From contig CANLWK010000001.1 of assembly GCA_947494805.1 (NCBI GenBank), forward strand, positions 744,001 to 808,000: DNA of 64,000 bases. Direction: 5' to 3'. Below the pieces are notes generated by a model. That model was not told the DNA's origin, searched no databases, and saw only the letters and a list, made by a program, of their open reading frames with translations. The DNA comes from an uncultured Croceitalea sp. (GTDB lineage: Bacteria > Bacteroidota > Bacteroidia > Flavobacteriales > Flavobacteriaceae). Positions 9,147 through 16,642 of the stretch are shown one piece after another (the first letter of the stretch is position 1; each line of letters starts with the position of its first letter). The position numbers and the translations under genes were made by a program.

Positions 9147-10399
9147 TTGAATAAGTTTTGGTTTTTCTTAAATCGTATTAGCATGCCTGGATATAGTTTT
9201 TTTGAGTTACCCTTGAAAATAGTATGTTCCAAATCTGATTCAGGTACTTCATCAGGTAAATAAGAGTTGTCCCATATATTATTTTTGTCAACGAGAATTT
9301 CAGTTACGCTTTTATATTCTATGGTTCCATTTTCTAATAAAAGTTGTTCCAACACTTCAAATCGATCTCCTTTTTTGATTCCTTCTTTGGTGCCTATCAT
9401 CGCAGCAATGGGTTCAATGCTGACCAAAGGTGTTTTGGTGCGAAAGACCTCAAATTTTCGCTCTAGTTTCGAAAGTGCACTGTTCGATGCTTTGATAGTG
9501 GCGCGCGCAATGAGTTCTTCTTCTGTTTTTTTGGTATACTTTGTTGAAAAAACATCGGCCAGTGCGTCTTGCTGACCAACATATTCAAGTTCAAAAACCT
9601 CAGTCTCATTAAATGCTTCTACACGTTTTTTGTCATGATTGTTGTTATCGACCCACAGTGAACCAAAAAATGTATTTGAGATTTCTTGGTCCCATTTGAG
9701 ACGGAATAGATACGAGGTGGTTTTAATGAAATAGCCTTTTCCAAAAGTGTCGGCCATGGTGTTTGTTAATGCAGATTCACCACTCTTGCCTTTCAAAAGG
9801 TTTCCAATCTTTGACGCTATTTTTACTGTTTCGGCGACTTCCGCTTTGTTGGTATACTTATAGTCGTTGACAATAATAAAAGTGTTTCCAATAAGGTGTT
9901 CTCCGGCATCCTCTAACATAGCACTTCCGCGCAACGTTTGTTTGGCAATTTGTAGGTCAAAGTCACTGGCGTTGTATAGGCCACGCTCTTGCACCAAATC
10001 CAAATTGAAAGTACCCTTATTGTTACGATTAAACCATTTGGCCACAAGCTGTCGGGCAATACCCATTTCTTTCAGCCTCTCCGCAATGATTTGGGAATGA
10101 TCTTTTAAATCCGTTTCGACAATGATAAATGGGTCGCCCCCTAGGGTATGGTCATTGAATTTTTGAGGAATTTTTTGTGCTACAAACGTATTCTTTATAC
10201 TGTTGAGGTGTTCCGTTTCTGGTACTTCAACCATAAACAGCAATAGGGAGCTACGTTTGTAATTTTTTATTTCTGCTGAAAAGTCTTGCTTGCGCAGCAC
10301 TTTTTTTTCTTGTGCTTTTACCGGGGAAAGAACAAAAAGAAAAGACAATATACACCCTATAAAAAGTGGCGTACTGCTAGCATCGGTCTTGAAAAGCAT
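9143..10399 (-). CDS. Exported protein, unknown (operon gene 1)
   Basis: A 418-residue protein with signal peptide MLFKTDASSTPLFIGCILSF... ending near VKAQ. It appears to have two alpha/beta halves: SSLLLFMVEVPE to about 180, then a C-terminal strand-rich part with KKGDRFEVLEQ and YPGMLIRFKKN, which resembles a FlgT-like or OB-like C-terminal domain. It is the first gene of the four-gene operon. Its promoter holds the best copy of the TACGG-N4-CCGTA operator (10459-10478) and a perfect -7 box TACGTTTG (10439-10432). The function is unknown. The context points to envelope biogenesis or stress. Confidence 0.65.
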   Translation of the reverse strand: MLFKTDASSTPLFIGCILSFLFVLSPVKAQEKKVLRKQDFSAEIKNYKRSSLLLFMVEVPETEHLNSIKNTFVAQKIPQKFNDHTLGGDPFIIVETDLKDHSQIIAERLKEMGIARQLVAKWFNRNNKGTFNLDLVQERGLYNASDFDLQIAKQTLRGSAMLEDAGEHLIGNTFIIVNDYKYTNKAEVAETVKIASKIGNLLKGKSGESALTNTMADTFGKGYFIKTTSYLFRLKWDQEISNTFFGSLWVDNNNHDKKRVEAFNETEVFELEYVGQQDALADVFSTKYTKKTEEELIARATIKASNSALSKLERKFEVFRTKTPLVSIEPIAAMIGTKEGIKKGDRFEVLEQLLLENGTIEYKSVTEILVDKNNIWDNSYLPDEVPESDLEHTIFKGNSKKLYPGMLIRFKKNQNLFK

Positions 10400-10458
10400 C
10401 GTAGCTAAGGTTTAGTTGGTTTTGATACAACCAAACGTACTAATCAGATATTTTTAAG

Positions 10459-10478
10459 TTTTACGGTAAACCGTAAAA
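10459..10478 (-). promoter_or_regulatory. Candidate response-regulator operator, site 2 (best copy)
   Basis: The sequence TTTTACGGTAAACCGTAAAA is a 9-bp inverted repeat around two bases and contains TACGG-TAAA-CCGTA at 10462-10475. Its centre (10468.5) is 29.5 nt before TACGTTTG (10439-10432, minus strand), a perfect -7 element of the four-gene operon. The placement matches a class II activator site near -41. Confidence 0.68.
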
Positions 10479-10542
10479 GGGTGTATATCTTAACATAATT
10501 CCAAGAATAAAACTGCAATGTAAGATAAATACTGTGTGGTTA

Positions 10543-11211
10543 TCAGATTAATCCGATATCCTTGGCATTGGCCACCAGTTGAACATTGTTATTGGCCTTT
10601 AGTACATCTTTTAACCTATTCAAACGTTTCTCTATAGAGCTGAGGCTGCTTGGTGAAATACCTTTGGTATTAAAAAGTGAGGCAATTTGATTTTGTGAAA
10701 GTCCATGTGCAAGATGTACTAATAAAGAAACGTCGTAATCTTCAATTTCAAAGGTTGGTTTTCCTTTGGTGAGGTTCATGATTTTTTCGGAAAAGAAATT
10801 ACGACCATTGTAAATTGCCTGGACCGCTTCTTTTAATTCTTTAAGTCCGTCACGGCCTTTGAGTACGTATGCCGCAACGTTGTTTTTTTCTATAAAACGT
10901 TTGATCATAGTGGCTTTTTCTTCTACTGAGCATATTATTATAGGGATATTATGGCCCTTTTCACGTATTCTTTCAATCAGTTCCTTGCCAGAACTTAATT
11001 GGAGCGGCCTGTGATCTTGTTTGAAAGAAAGATCGGTGATCAAAAGATCAAAGGGCTTATTGTTTTGATGGGCCTTTTGAAGTTTTAGATACGCTTCGTC
11101 GCAGTACTGTGTCAATACAACTTCGGGCACTTCTAATTCTTTTTGTAGCATCATGGAAATTCCGTAACCCACGGAATCCAAATCTTCGACGACTATCACT
11201 CTTTGATACAT
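10543..11211 (-). CDS. NarL/LuxR-type response regulator
   Basis: A 222-residue protein. Residues 5-130 form a receiver domain with acidic pair E9/D10, phosphoacceptor D60 (LLITDLSF) and the Lys of YVLKGRDG. Residues 155-215 form a C-terminal helix-turn-helix (AHGLSQNQIASLF, then SSLSSIEKRLNRLK) of the type common in flavobacterial regulators paired with TPR histidine kinases. It is encoded 89 bp downstream of, and in the same direction as, the kinase gene. An imperfect operator copy (11282-11295) lies in its own promoter, so autoregulation is likely. It is the best candidate for binding TACGG-N4-CCGTA. Confidence 0.88.
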   Translation of the reverse strand: MYQRVIVVEDLDSVGYGISMMLQKELEVPEVVLTQYCDEAYLKLQKAHQNNKPFDLLITDLSFKQDHRPLQLSSGKELIERIREKGHNIPIIICSVEEKATMIKRFIEKNNVAAYVLKGRDGLKELKEAVQAIYNGRNFFSEKIMNLTKGKPTFEIEDYDVSLLVHLAHGLSQNQIASLFNTKGISPSSLSSIEKRLNRLKDVLKANNNVQLVANAKDIGLI

Positions 11212-11281
11212 GCTACTACTGTGCTTAAGGTTAGTATGCTATTTTACAAAGTAAATTTCATGAAAAGCAAAACATAGTGGA

Positions 11282-11295
11282 TACGGAAAACCATA
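11282..11295 (-). promoter_or_regulatory. Candidate response-regulator operator, site 3 (autoregulatory)
   Basis: The sequence is TACGG-AAAA-CCATA, with one mismatch in the right arm. The centre (11288.5) is 29.5 nt before GAAATTTA (11259-11252), a weak -7 element, in front of the response regulator gene. It lies just outside the 3' end of the kinase gene. Confidence 0.45.
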
Positions 11296-11300
11296 ATAGG

Positions 11301-13214
11301 TTATGTTAACACCAGTTCCATTTTGGTACCTGTTTTTACGTTCTGGTATATTTTAAACCTGCCATCGACACTTTGCATTCTTGATTTGATATGTGCCAGA
11401 CCAATACCATGGTGTGCATCATCTTTTAATCCTACGCCATTATCTATGTAAGTAACATGCACCCCTTTTTCGTCTTTTTTGAATTGAATGGAAACCAAAG
11501 TGGCGTTCGCGTGTTTTCTTAAGTTAGTTAGTATTTCTCGTAAAGACCGGTGCAGCGCTATACATTTTTGGTCACCCAAGGTTGTCCAATCAATACTGCC
11601 CAATCCCTTCGATACTATGGTCATGTTCTCGTCTTGATACATATTGATTAGGTATGCTAGCTCCTCTTTAAATTCAGGACCTGTCTTTATCGCTGAATTC
11701 TTATGTGAAATCTGCCTTGTGGTCTGATAAATGGTGTCGAGGCTATCGATTACATCTTCTGTAGTATTTTTCTTTGATTGTATTCGTGTCATCAGGCCAA
11801 AGACGTCATTGGCGAGACCGTTGTGTAGTTCTTCTGAAATACGTTTTTCGGTGTTATAAATCTCTTTGAGCTTTTCTTTTTTGTGGCGTTGGCGTAGAAT
11901 AAAGAACAAGGAACCACCTGCCATCAATAATGTACTGATCAACGAGATAAAAATAACCTTTTGCGTTTTCTGTTGTGCAAGTTGGTTTTCTTGTTTGGCC
12001 GTTTCGGCTTCTAGCGCCAATAAACGTTCTTTTTCTTGTTTATTTTGAAATTCTAAATAAGCGAACTGTGTTTTTACTTTTAGCTCATTTTTATACAGAC
12101 TATCTTTTAAATCTATATATCTATTTCTCACTATAAGATTATTCGGTTCCAATTTCATTAAAAATTGCAAGGCATCTATTTCTGCTCTTGGTATTTTTAA
12201 TTTTTTTGAAAGTAAAATTAAAGAGTCAGTATAAAGCTTGACTTTTTCTGCATCTTGCTCTAGATAATATTCGGCCAAATTTGTGTAGCTAGAGACTAAT
12301 CCACTCTCATCATTTCTTCGCTTTCTTATCTTTAGTGCTTCAAGAAAGGTATCAACTCTTTTATTAGATTCATTTTTCCATTGACTATATGCAAGATTGT
12401 TAAGGATACGGGCGTATCTTGAAGATTCTTTTTTCAGAAGCTTGCTGGACAGAATGTTATTTAATAGGTTAATGGATTTGAGATAATCTCCATTCTCTCT
12501 ATGCGCTACCGCCAAATTATTTTTGTATGCTAAGATATCGTTTTGAGAATCTGAAATCTCTATTGCTTTTTTATGATACGATATAGCTTCGGATAGATTC
12601 AATAACTTTCTGTTATTTACTCCTAATTGATCATAAACTGATGCAAGAAACCTATCGTCTTTCTCTTTTTTTAGAAATTTTAACGACTCTGTCAAAACTT
12701 CTTTAGCCCTAAAAAAATCATTATTTGATCGTAGAAGCATGGCCATATTAAGTTTGATCGCACCTATCTCAGAACTATCACCAATTTTTAAGTTTGAAAT
12801 ATTTGATAATTCGTAATAGTAATATGCGCTGTCGGTCTTACGATTTAATTCATCATAATAATAACCGATATTGAAATATGCTTTAGCTTTTAGATGTTCA
12901 TTGGAAATTTGTTCGGATTTTTGAACTAATAATTTATTTAGGTTAACAAAACTCTCATAATCACTCTTTTCAAAGTATAAAAAGCTTTGGAAAAGCATTA
13001 TTCTTAGGTCTAATGAATCTAAGGCTTGTGTATTATTTTTAGAATAAAATTCGTTTACAAGACTTATTCGTTTTTCAATTGAAACTGAATCTTGTTGTAT
13101 TTTTTGTAGTAAAAATTCTTTTGCAGGTTTTGACTGCTTGTTTTTTTCAGTGCTTTTATGACAAGAATAAAGAGAAAAGATTAGAAATAGAATACAAAAC
13201 CACTTGTAACTCAT
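11301..13214 (-). CDS. TPR-containing sensor histidine kinase
   Basis: I place the start at the ATG at 13214 (MSYKWFCILFLIFSLYSC). It opens a lipoprotein-type signal, and the longer in-frame start at 13265 lies inside a 46-bp palindromic terminator. The protein has 637 residues. TPR-like helices span about 60-350, a coiled coil about 375-420, a membrane helix about 420-440, and a HisKA_3-type dimerisation helix with phosphoacceptor H464 (SEELHNGLANDV). The ATPase has an N box (LTNLRKHAN), G1 box (YIDNGVGL) and G2 box (HGIGLAHIKSRM). It faces the adjacent response regulator gene as its likely partner. The sensory part is predicted outside the inner membrane. Confidence 0.87.
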   Translation of the reverse strand: MSYKWFCILFLIFSLYSCHKSTEKNKQSKPAKEFLLQKIQQDSVSIEKRISLVNEFYSKNNTQALDSLDLRIMLFQSFLYFEKSDYESFVNLNKLLVQKSEQISNEHLKAKAYFNIGYYYDELNRKTDSAYYYYELSNISNLKIGDSSEIGAIKLNMAMLLRSNNDFFRAKEVLTESLKFLKKEKDDRFLASVYDQLGVNNRKLLNLSEAISYHKKAIEISDSQNDILAYKNNLAVAHRENGDYLKSINLLNNILSSKLLKKESSRYARILNNLAYSQWKNESNKRVDTFLEALKIRKRRNDESGLVSSYTNLAEYYLEQDAEKVKLYTDSLILLSKKLKIPRAEIDALQFLMKLEPNNLIVRNRYIDLKDSLYKNELKVKTQFAYLEFQNKQEKERLLALEAETAKQENQLAQQKTQKVIFISLISTLLMAGGSLFFILRQRHKKEKLKEIYNTEKRISEELHNGLANDVFGLMTRIQSKKNTTEDVIDSLDTIYQTTRQISHKNSAIKTGPEFKEELAYLINMYQDENMTIVSKGLGSIDWTTLGDQKCIALHRSLREILTNLRKHANATLVSIQFKKDEKGVHVTYIDNGVGLKDDAHHGIGLAHIKSRMQSVDGRFKIYQNVKTGTKMELVLT

Positions 13215-13235
13215 TGGTTTGCTTGATTTAAAATC

Positions 13236-13281
13236 AATATTAATAAAAGCCATGCAATATTGCATGGCTTTTATTAATATT
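13236..13281 (-). terminator. 46-bp perfect palindrome, terminator-like
   Basis: A perfect 46-bp palindrome begins AATATTAATAAAAGCCATGC and is mirrored on the other side. It starts 5 bp after the stop of the small repeat lipoprotein and is followed on the minus strand by a TTTT run. It would terminate that gene, and it separates it from the kinase gene whose start is 21 bp further on. A palindrome this long can also extrude as a cruciform. Confidence 0.7.
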
Positions 13282-13286
13282 TTTAA

Positions 13287-13487
13287 TCACTCATTTGGTT
13301 TCTTTTTTACCTCCTCTGTCTCGCCCTCGGTACTTTGGGCATTTGGCTTTTTCTTTACTTCTTCTGTCTCACCTTCTGTACCGATTTTGTAAAGAGCTTC
13401 TTGTTCGGTAAAACTTTTGGAATCACATGAAACCAAAGTTAATCCCATTATTACTACTGTTACTACTTTTTTTGCTAATGTTCTCAT
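13287..13487 (-). CDS. Tiny lipoprotein with duplicated TEGETEEVKKKPN repeat
   Basis: Starting at 13487 gives a 66-residue protein. The signal is MRTLAKKVVTVVIMGLTLVSC with the lipobox Cys at 21. Only about 45 mature residues follow, ending in two copies of TEGETEEVKKKPN(A/E) separated by QS. A longer in-frame start at 13571 would add an unlikely Arg/Cys-rich leader that covers the promoter. The mature part looks like a charged disordered tether. It lies upstream of the kinase-regulator pair, in the same direction. The role is unknown, possibly a ligand or partner of the sensor. Confidence 0.68.
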   Translation of the reverse strand: MRTLAKKVVTVVIMGLTLVSCDSKSFTEQEALYKIGTEGETEEVKKKPNAQSTEGETEEVKKKPNE

Positions 13488-13523
13488 CTTTAAAAATTTA
13501 GCGGTTAATACTTTTTTAAAAAT

Positions 13524-13535
13524 GAGAGGCCTCTC
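13524..13535 (-). promoter_or_regulatory. GAGAGGCCTCTC palindrome upstream of the tiny lipoprotein
   Basis: This is a 12-bp perfect palindrome. Its centre (13529.5) is 29.5 nt before TAAATTTT (13500-13493, minus strand), a near-match to the -7 element. That is the same geometry as the two other operator types in the window. It suggests a class II activator site for an unidentified regulator. Confidence 0.4.
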
Positions 13536-13688
13536 GTTGTAACTGCTTTTATCGCAACGTCTTACGAACAATTACATCACAAAGAAACATTAGTAAAAGT
13601 TGATACTTCGGACTTTAGAATGTGTCTGGACTTTTAATAGTGTCCCTAGATTGCCTACGTAAGTTTTAGTTAATTGTTAATTTTGGAT

Positions 13689-14444
13689 ATGCCTAATCAA
13701 GAAATCACCACTAAAGATTTAGCGACATATATGTATATTATGGCGAAGATTTTTCCTGAAGACTATGATGTCGATGATTTACTGACACGGAAAAAAAACC
13801 TTGAGCACTTTTACATTGATAACTTCAATAATGAAACTAAAAAACTAAAAAGTTTTCGTAAAACTATAACTAGGAACTATAATACGATTCGGGATATCCG
13901 TAACGGCTCAATCAAGAAAAGATACTATCCGAATAAAAGAACCTTGGAAATTTTTCTAGGGTTTCTTTATGGTAATCCAAGTGATGTGTCCTATGTAGAT
14001 TACGTGAAAGACCATACGGAAGAAATCGATGTTTTCTTTGAAAAGAGTAAACCAACCGATGAGGTTTTACACTTATTCATTCCTAAGCTTCCTGAAAAAT
14101 TAGAAGGAATAGAAAACCGTATTTTAAAAATTGAAGAGTTTATAGCATCAAAAGATAATTTAATAGAAGATCTATTAAAGCGTAATTCTAAATTAAAAAG
14201 TTTTGAGGAGAATTACGGTAACCAAAAGATGGGATTGGATTTTCTAAACTACTTGCAGAAACAACTTAATGAGACCAAGAGAGAATACAAATGGGCTAAG
14301 CAAGTATACCGAAACATGGGATCGTTCGGACTCTTTTTTATACCCTTAAAATACGCCTTTTTTGATGAAGAAGATTTGTTAGAGGATTTTTTAGAAGAGA
14401 CATATACTTTTAATGATGATGGTTTCTTAGATGATTTGGCCTAG
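13689..14444 (+). CDS. Unknown cytoplasmic protein with HTH-like N-terminus
   Basis: The ATG at 13689 (MPNQEITTKDLATYM) is preferred over an upstream TTG at 13674. Residues about 45-100, with IRDIRNGSIKKRYYPNKRTLEIFLGFLYG, resemble the short helix-turn-helix unit found at the N-terminus of many Bacteroidota signalling proteins. This is a pattern impression. A coiled coil spans about 130-205. The Asp/Glu-rich tail (DEEDLLEDFLEETYTFNDD) follows a hydrophobic segment at about 220-230. A -7 box TAATTTTG (13678-13685) lies only 3 bp before the ATG. It is followed 18 bp later by a membrane-anchored protein. The function is not recognised. Confidence 0.6.
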   Translation: MPNQEITTKDLATYMYIMAKIFPEDYDVDDLLTRKKNLEHFYIDNFNNETKKLKSFRKTITRNYNTIRDIRNGSIKKRYYPNKRTLEIFLGFLYGNPSDVSYVDYVKDHTEEIDVFFEKSKPTDEVLHLFIPKLPEKLEGIENRILKIEEFIASKDNLIEDLLKRNSKLKSFEENYGNQKMGLDFLNYLQKQLNETKREYKWAKQVYRNMGSFGLFFIPLKYAFFDEEDLLEDFLEETYTFNDDGFLDDLA

Positions 14445-14462
14445 TTAAAAATCAGAACATAA

Positions 14463-15071
14463 ATGAATTTAGATAAGGAGCGTAAAATAAAGTTTTGGTT
14501 GACTATCATCGTTAAGATTTTAGTTGGAGTTTTTGTTGCCATACAACTCTTCTACCTGATTCAAAATAAATTTTTTCAAGAATCTATTGAACCCAAGGGG
14601 CCAATTCCAATAAAGGATACTTTGGTCTTAAAACCTTCAACCGATAGTCAAGGACCCAATACTGAGAAAGGCCAAAAAACAAGAACACTTGCCAAGCCTG
14701 AACCCAATACGGCTGGTATTTACATTTTTGACAAGGCTGGTTTAGATTCAAAAATCATTGATCATTTAAGCAAGACATTCTTTAAAGGATACTCCCTAAA
14801 AGCAGGTGGCACTATTACTAAAGATCAGTTGTTAGTGGGTAATCTAAGCTCTTCTGCCAATACAGAGTTGGTCTGTGTGGGTACGGTCAATTATAATTTC
14901 TACAAGAACAGCCAAGAAATGACAACCTGCGAAGTGAATTTGACTTTTAACACGTATAATAAGGTTACAGGAAGTAGAGTACCCACGCTATCGTATTCGT
15001 TCTCAGAAAGTGGTCCAGGTTTTACCAATGCCAAAGCGCTACAGGTCGCCATGCAAAAAATACATCCGTAA
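14463..15071 (+). CDS. Membrane-anchored periplasmic protein, unknown
   Basis: A 202-residue protein with a cytoplasmic N-terminus, one membrane helix (about 11-33, KFWLTIIVKILVGVFVAIQL), a Pro/Lys/Thr linker to about 85, and a periplasmic domain about 88-202. The domain reads GIYIFDKAGLDSKII, LVCVGTVNYNFY and ARALQVAMQKI-like sequence, an alpha/beta layout reminiscent of FlgO/CsgG-type domains. It follows the HTH-like gene by 18 bp and probably forms a cytoplasm-to-periplasm pair with it. It converges on the FlgO-like genes, with 5 bp between the two stop codons. Confidence 0.6.
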   Translation: MNLDKERKIKFWLTIIVKILVGVFVAIQLFYLIQNKFFQESIEPKGPIPIKDTLVLKPSTDSQGPNTEKGQKTRTLAKPEPNTAGIYIFDKAGLDSKIIDHLSKTFFKGYSLKAGGTITKDQLLVGNLSSSANTELVCVGTVNYNFYKNSQEMTTCEVNLTFNTYNKVTGSRVPTLSYSFSESGPGFTNAKALQVAMQKIHP

Positions 15072-15076
15072 GCGGA

Positions 15077-15577
15077 TTATAGTTTGCCCAACAAACGGGC
15101 TATGTTATCATCCATGGACAATAAATGCGATGCACCACCGATTTGTAATGCCGTTTCTGTATCCAACACCCGTGCACGAACTTTAATTTCGCTATTTAAA
15201 ACAGTGTAGGTGCCTACAATCACTGCATCGGCCGCAATGAGTTTTCCCAGACGTTTGGTTGTTCTTTCATCAATGAAGCCATCAGCGATCAATCGGTGTT
15301 CTTTTAAAAGTGTTTTTAAGTGAGATCGGTCAATGACTCCAAAATTGGTGGCATGATTGCCCAAATAAATAGAAAAATCTTCGGTTAGGTAATTGCCTAA
15401 ATCCCTATGCTTTTCACTTTCTGAGAAAAAGCCCCAAACCGCGATTTTGTTTTTTTTTCGCTCATTCAGTTTTTCAGCAAGTTCTTTGGCCAGACCCTCT
15501 AACCCACGGTCAAAGCTTTGGGCAAATACCAAACAAGGGATAACTAAGAACAGTAAAAGAACAGCTTTGATTTTCAT
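15077..15577 (-). CDS. FlgO/CsgG-like periplasmic protein, short copy
   Basis: A 166-residue protein with signal peptide MKIKAVLLLFLVIPCLVFA. The rest is one FlgO-like domain: KIAVWGFFSES (strand after the leader), LGNYLTEDFSIYL, VIDRSHLKTLLKEHRL, TTKRLGKLIAADAVIVGTY and KVRARVLDTETALQ. This domain, shared with CsgG and LpoB relatives, usually serves in outer-membrane assemblies. The neighbouring 309-residue protein contains the same domain at high identity, so the pair is a tandem duplication. The spacing is 12 bp and they share an operon. The partner is unknown. No flagellar genes are visible. Confidence 0.75.
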   Translation of the reverse strand: MKIKAVLLLFLVIPCLVFAQSFDRGLEGLAKELAEKLNERKKNKIAVWGFFSESEKHRDLGNYLTEDFSIYLGNHATNFGVIDRSHLKTLLKEHRLIADGFIDERTTKRLGKLIAADAVIVGTYTVLNSEIKVRARVLDTETALQIGGASHLLSMDDNIARLLGKL

Positions 15578-15589
15578 GGCTTTGATAGA

Positions 15590-16519
15590 TTATTTGATGG
15601 TGTAGGTTTTTGATGTACAGGTTTCGACTTTTAACTCGCCTTTATCCTTAAGGAATTTATAATAATTCGGACTATGTAAAGTGTAATCAACCCCTTTGAA
15701 CTTGTCTTCATTAACAAAATCCTTCCAATAAGCAACAAAAAAATTAAAGGGCCTACTTACTAAACCGTATAGGCATTTTGATTCTTTTGGCTCTAGAATA
15801 ATTGTTTTTAATTTTTGCCATGAACCTCCGGTCTTATCAAACCTATCATAATGTTTAACGCGTAAAATTATCTTTTGATTAGAAGTATTTGTGAAGCAAA
15901 AGTCCCCAGTTCTGTTTTTTTGACAGCTAGGGTCAACCGTATCAGGACTATTGACCGTCTCATTTGAGCTCAATGGTGTGTTAAAGCCTCGATTGACTGA
16001 ATTGCCCCCATTTACGGTGATACCCAGGTACGATGCAATGTTCTCATTGAGGGGCAGATTGCCCATATTGGCCGCAAATTGTAGGGCGGTCTCCGTATCC
16101 AGAGCTTTGGCCCTAACTTTGATTATGGAGTTTAAAACGGTATAGGTGCCTGTAATAATAGCATCAACAGCTACAATTTTACCAAGTTCTTTTGCCGTGT
16201 TTTCATCAATATAACCTTCTGCATTGAGCTTATGTTCTTTTAGTAACACGTTGAGGTGGTTGCGGTCAATAACCTCAAATTTCTCTCCAAAATTGGTCAG
16301 GTACACAGAGAAATCCTCTGTGATGTAATTGCCCAAGGCAGTTTTTTCTCCATTCTCGGTAAAAAAGCCCCAAACAGCGATTTTTGCTTTTCCCTTACTT
16401 CCAATTCTTTTGGCAAGACCTTGTGCCAATTTTTCAAGTTGAGCGTCAAAATCTTGGGAATGGCCTGCAAATGAGAAACCCAAAAGTAATAGTATCAATA
16501 AGAATTTGGTAGTTTTCAT
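15590..16519 (-). CDS. FlgO/CsgG-like protein with C-terminal extension
   Basis: I start at the ATG at 16519 (MKTTKFLLILLLLGFSFAG), which opens the signal peptide. An upstream TTG at 16546 overlaps the promoter. Residues about 20-165 repeat the FlgO-like domain of the next gene (KIAVWGFFTENG, YITEDFSVYL, VIDRNHLNVLLKEH, AVDAIITGTY, KVRAKALDTETAL). A linker and an about 110-residue beta-rich domain follow (CFTNTSNQKIILRVKHYDRF, ending TCTSKTYTIK). It is divergent from a lipoprotein operon, with a TACGG-N4-CCGCA site in the shared promoter region. It may be a regulated envelope assembly factor. Confidence 0.75.
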   Translation of the reverse strand: MKTTKFLLILLLLGFSFAGHSQDFDAQLEKLAQGLAKRIGSKGKAKIAVWGFFTENGEKTALGNYITEDFSVYLTNFGEKFEVIDRNHLNVLLKEHKLNAEGYIDENTAKELGKIVAVDAIITGTYTVLNSIIKVRAKALDTETALQFAANMGNLPLNENIASYLGITVNGGNSVNRGFNTPLSSNETVNSPDTVDPSCQKNRTGDFCFTNTSNQKIILRVKHYDRFDKTGGSWQKLKTIILEPKESKCLYGLVSRPFNFFVAYWKDFVNEDKFKGVDYTLHSPNYYKFLKDKGELKVETCTSKTYTIK

Positions 16520-16574
16520 GAATTGAAAAGTTTGATTGGTACTCAATAATACACATTTTTTTATTCTTTGGTTT

Positions 16575-16588
16575 TACGGAAAACCGCA
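16575..16588. promoter_or_regulatory. Candidate response-regulator operator, site 4 (divergent)
   Basis: The sequence is TACGG-AAAA-CCGCA, with one mismatch. It lies between divergent genes starting at 16519 (minus) and 16643 (plus). On the minus side a near -7 box TATTATTG (16551-16544) begins 30.5 nt from the centre. On the plus side TTGATTTA (16611) begins 29.5 nt away. One site could therefore serve both directions. Confidence 0.5.
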
Positions 16589-16642
16589 GCCCATATTGTA
16601 ACAAGCGTCGTTGATTTACGGTGTCGAATTGACAATGATACC

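Noticed and set aside
13215-13265. N-terminal extension of the histidine kinase
   Set aside because: The extension is read through a 46-bp perfect palindrome that terminates the upstream gene. The ATG at 13214 opens a clear signal with lipobox.
15064-15077. ATCCG-TAAG-CGGAT hairpin at the convergent stops
   Set aside because: A 5-bp stem without a T-run is too weak to call a terminator.
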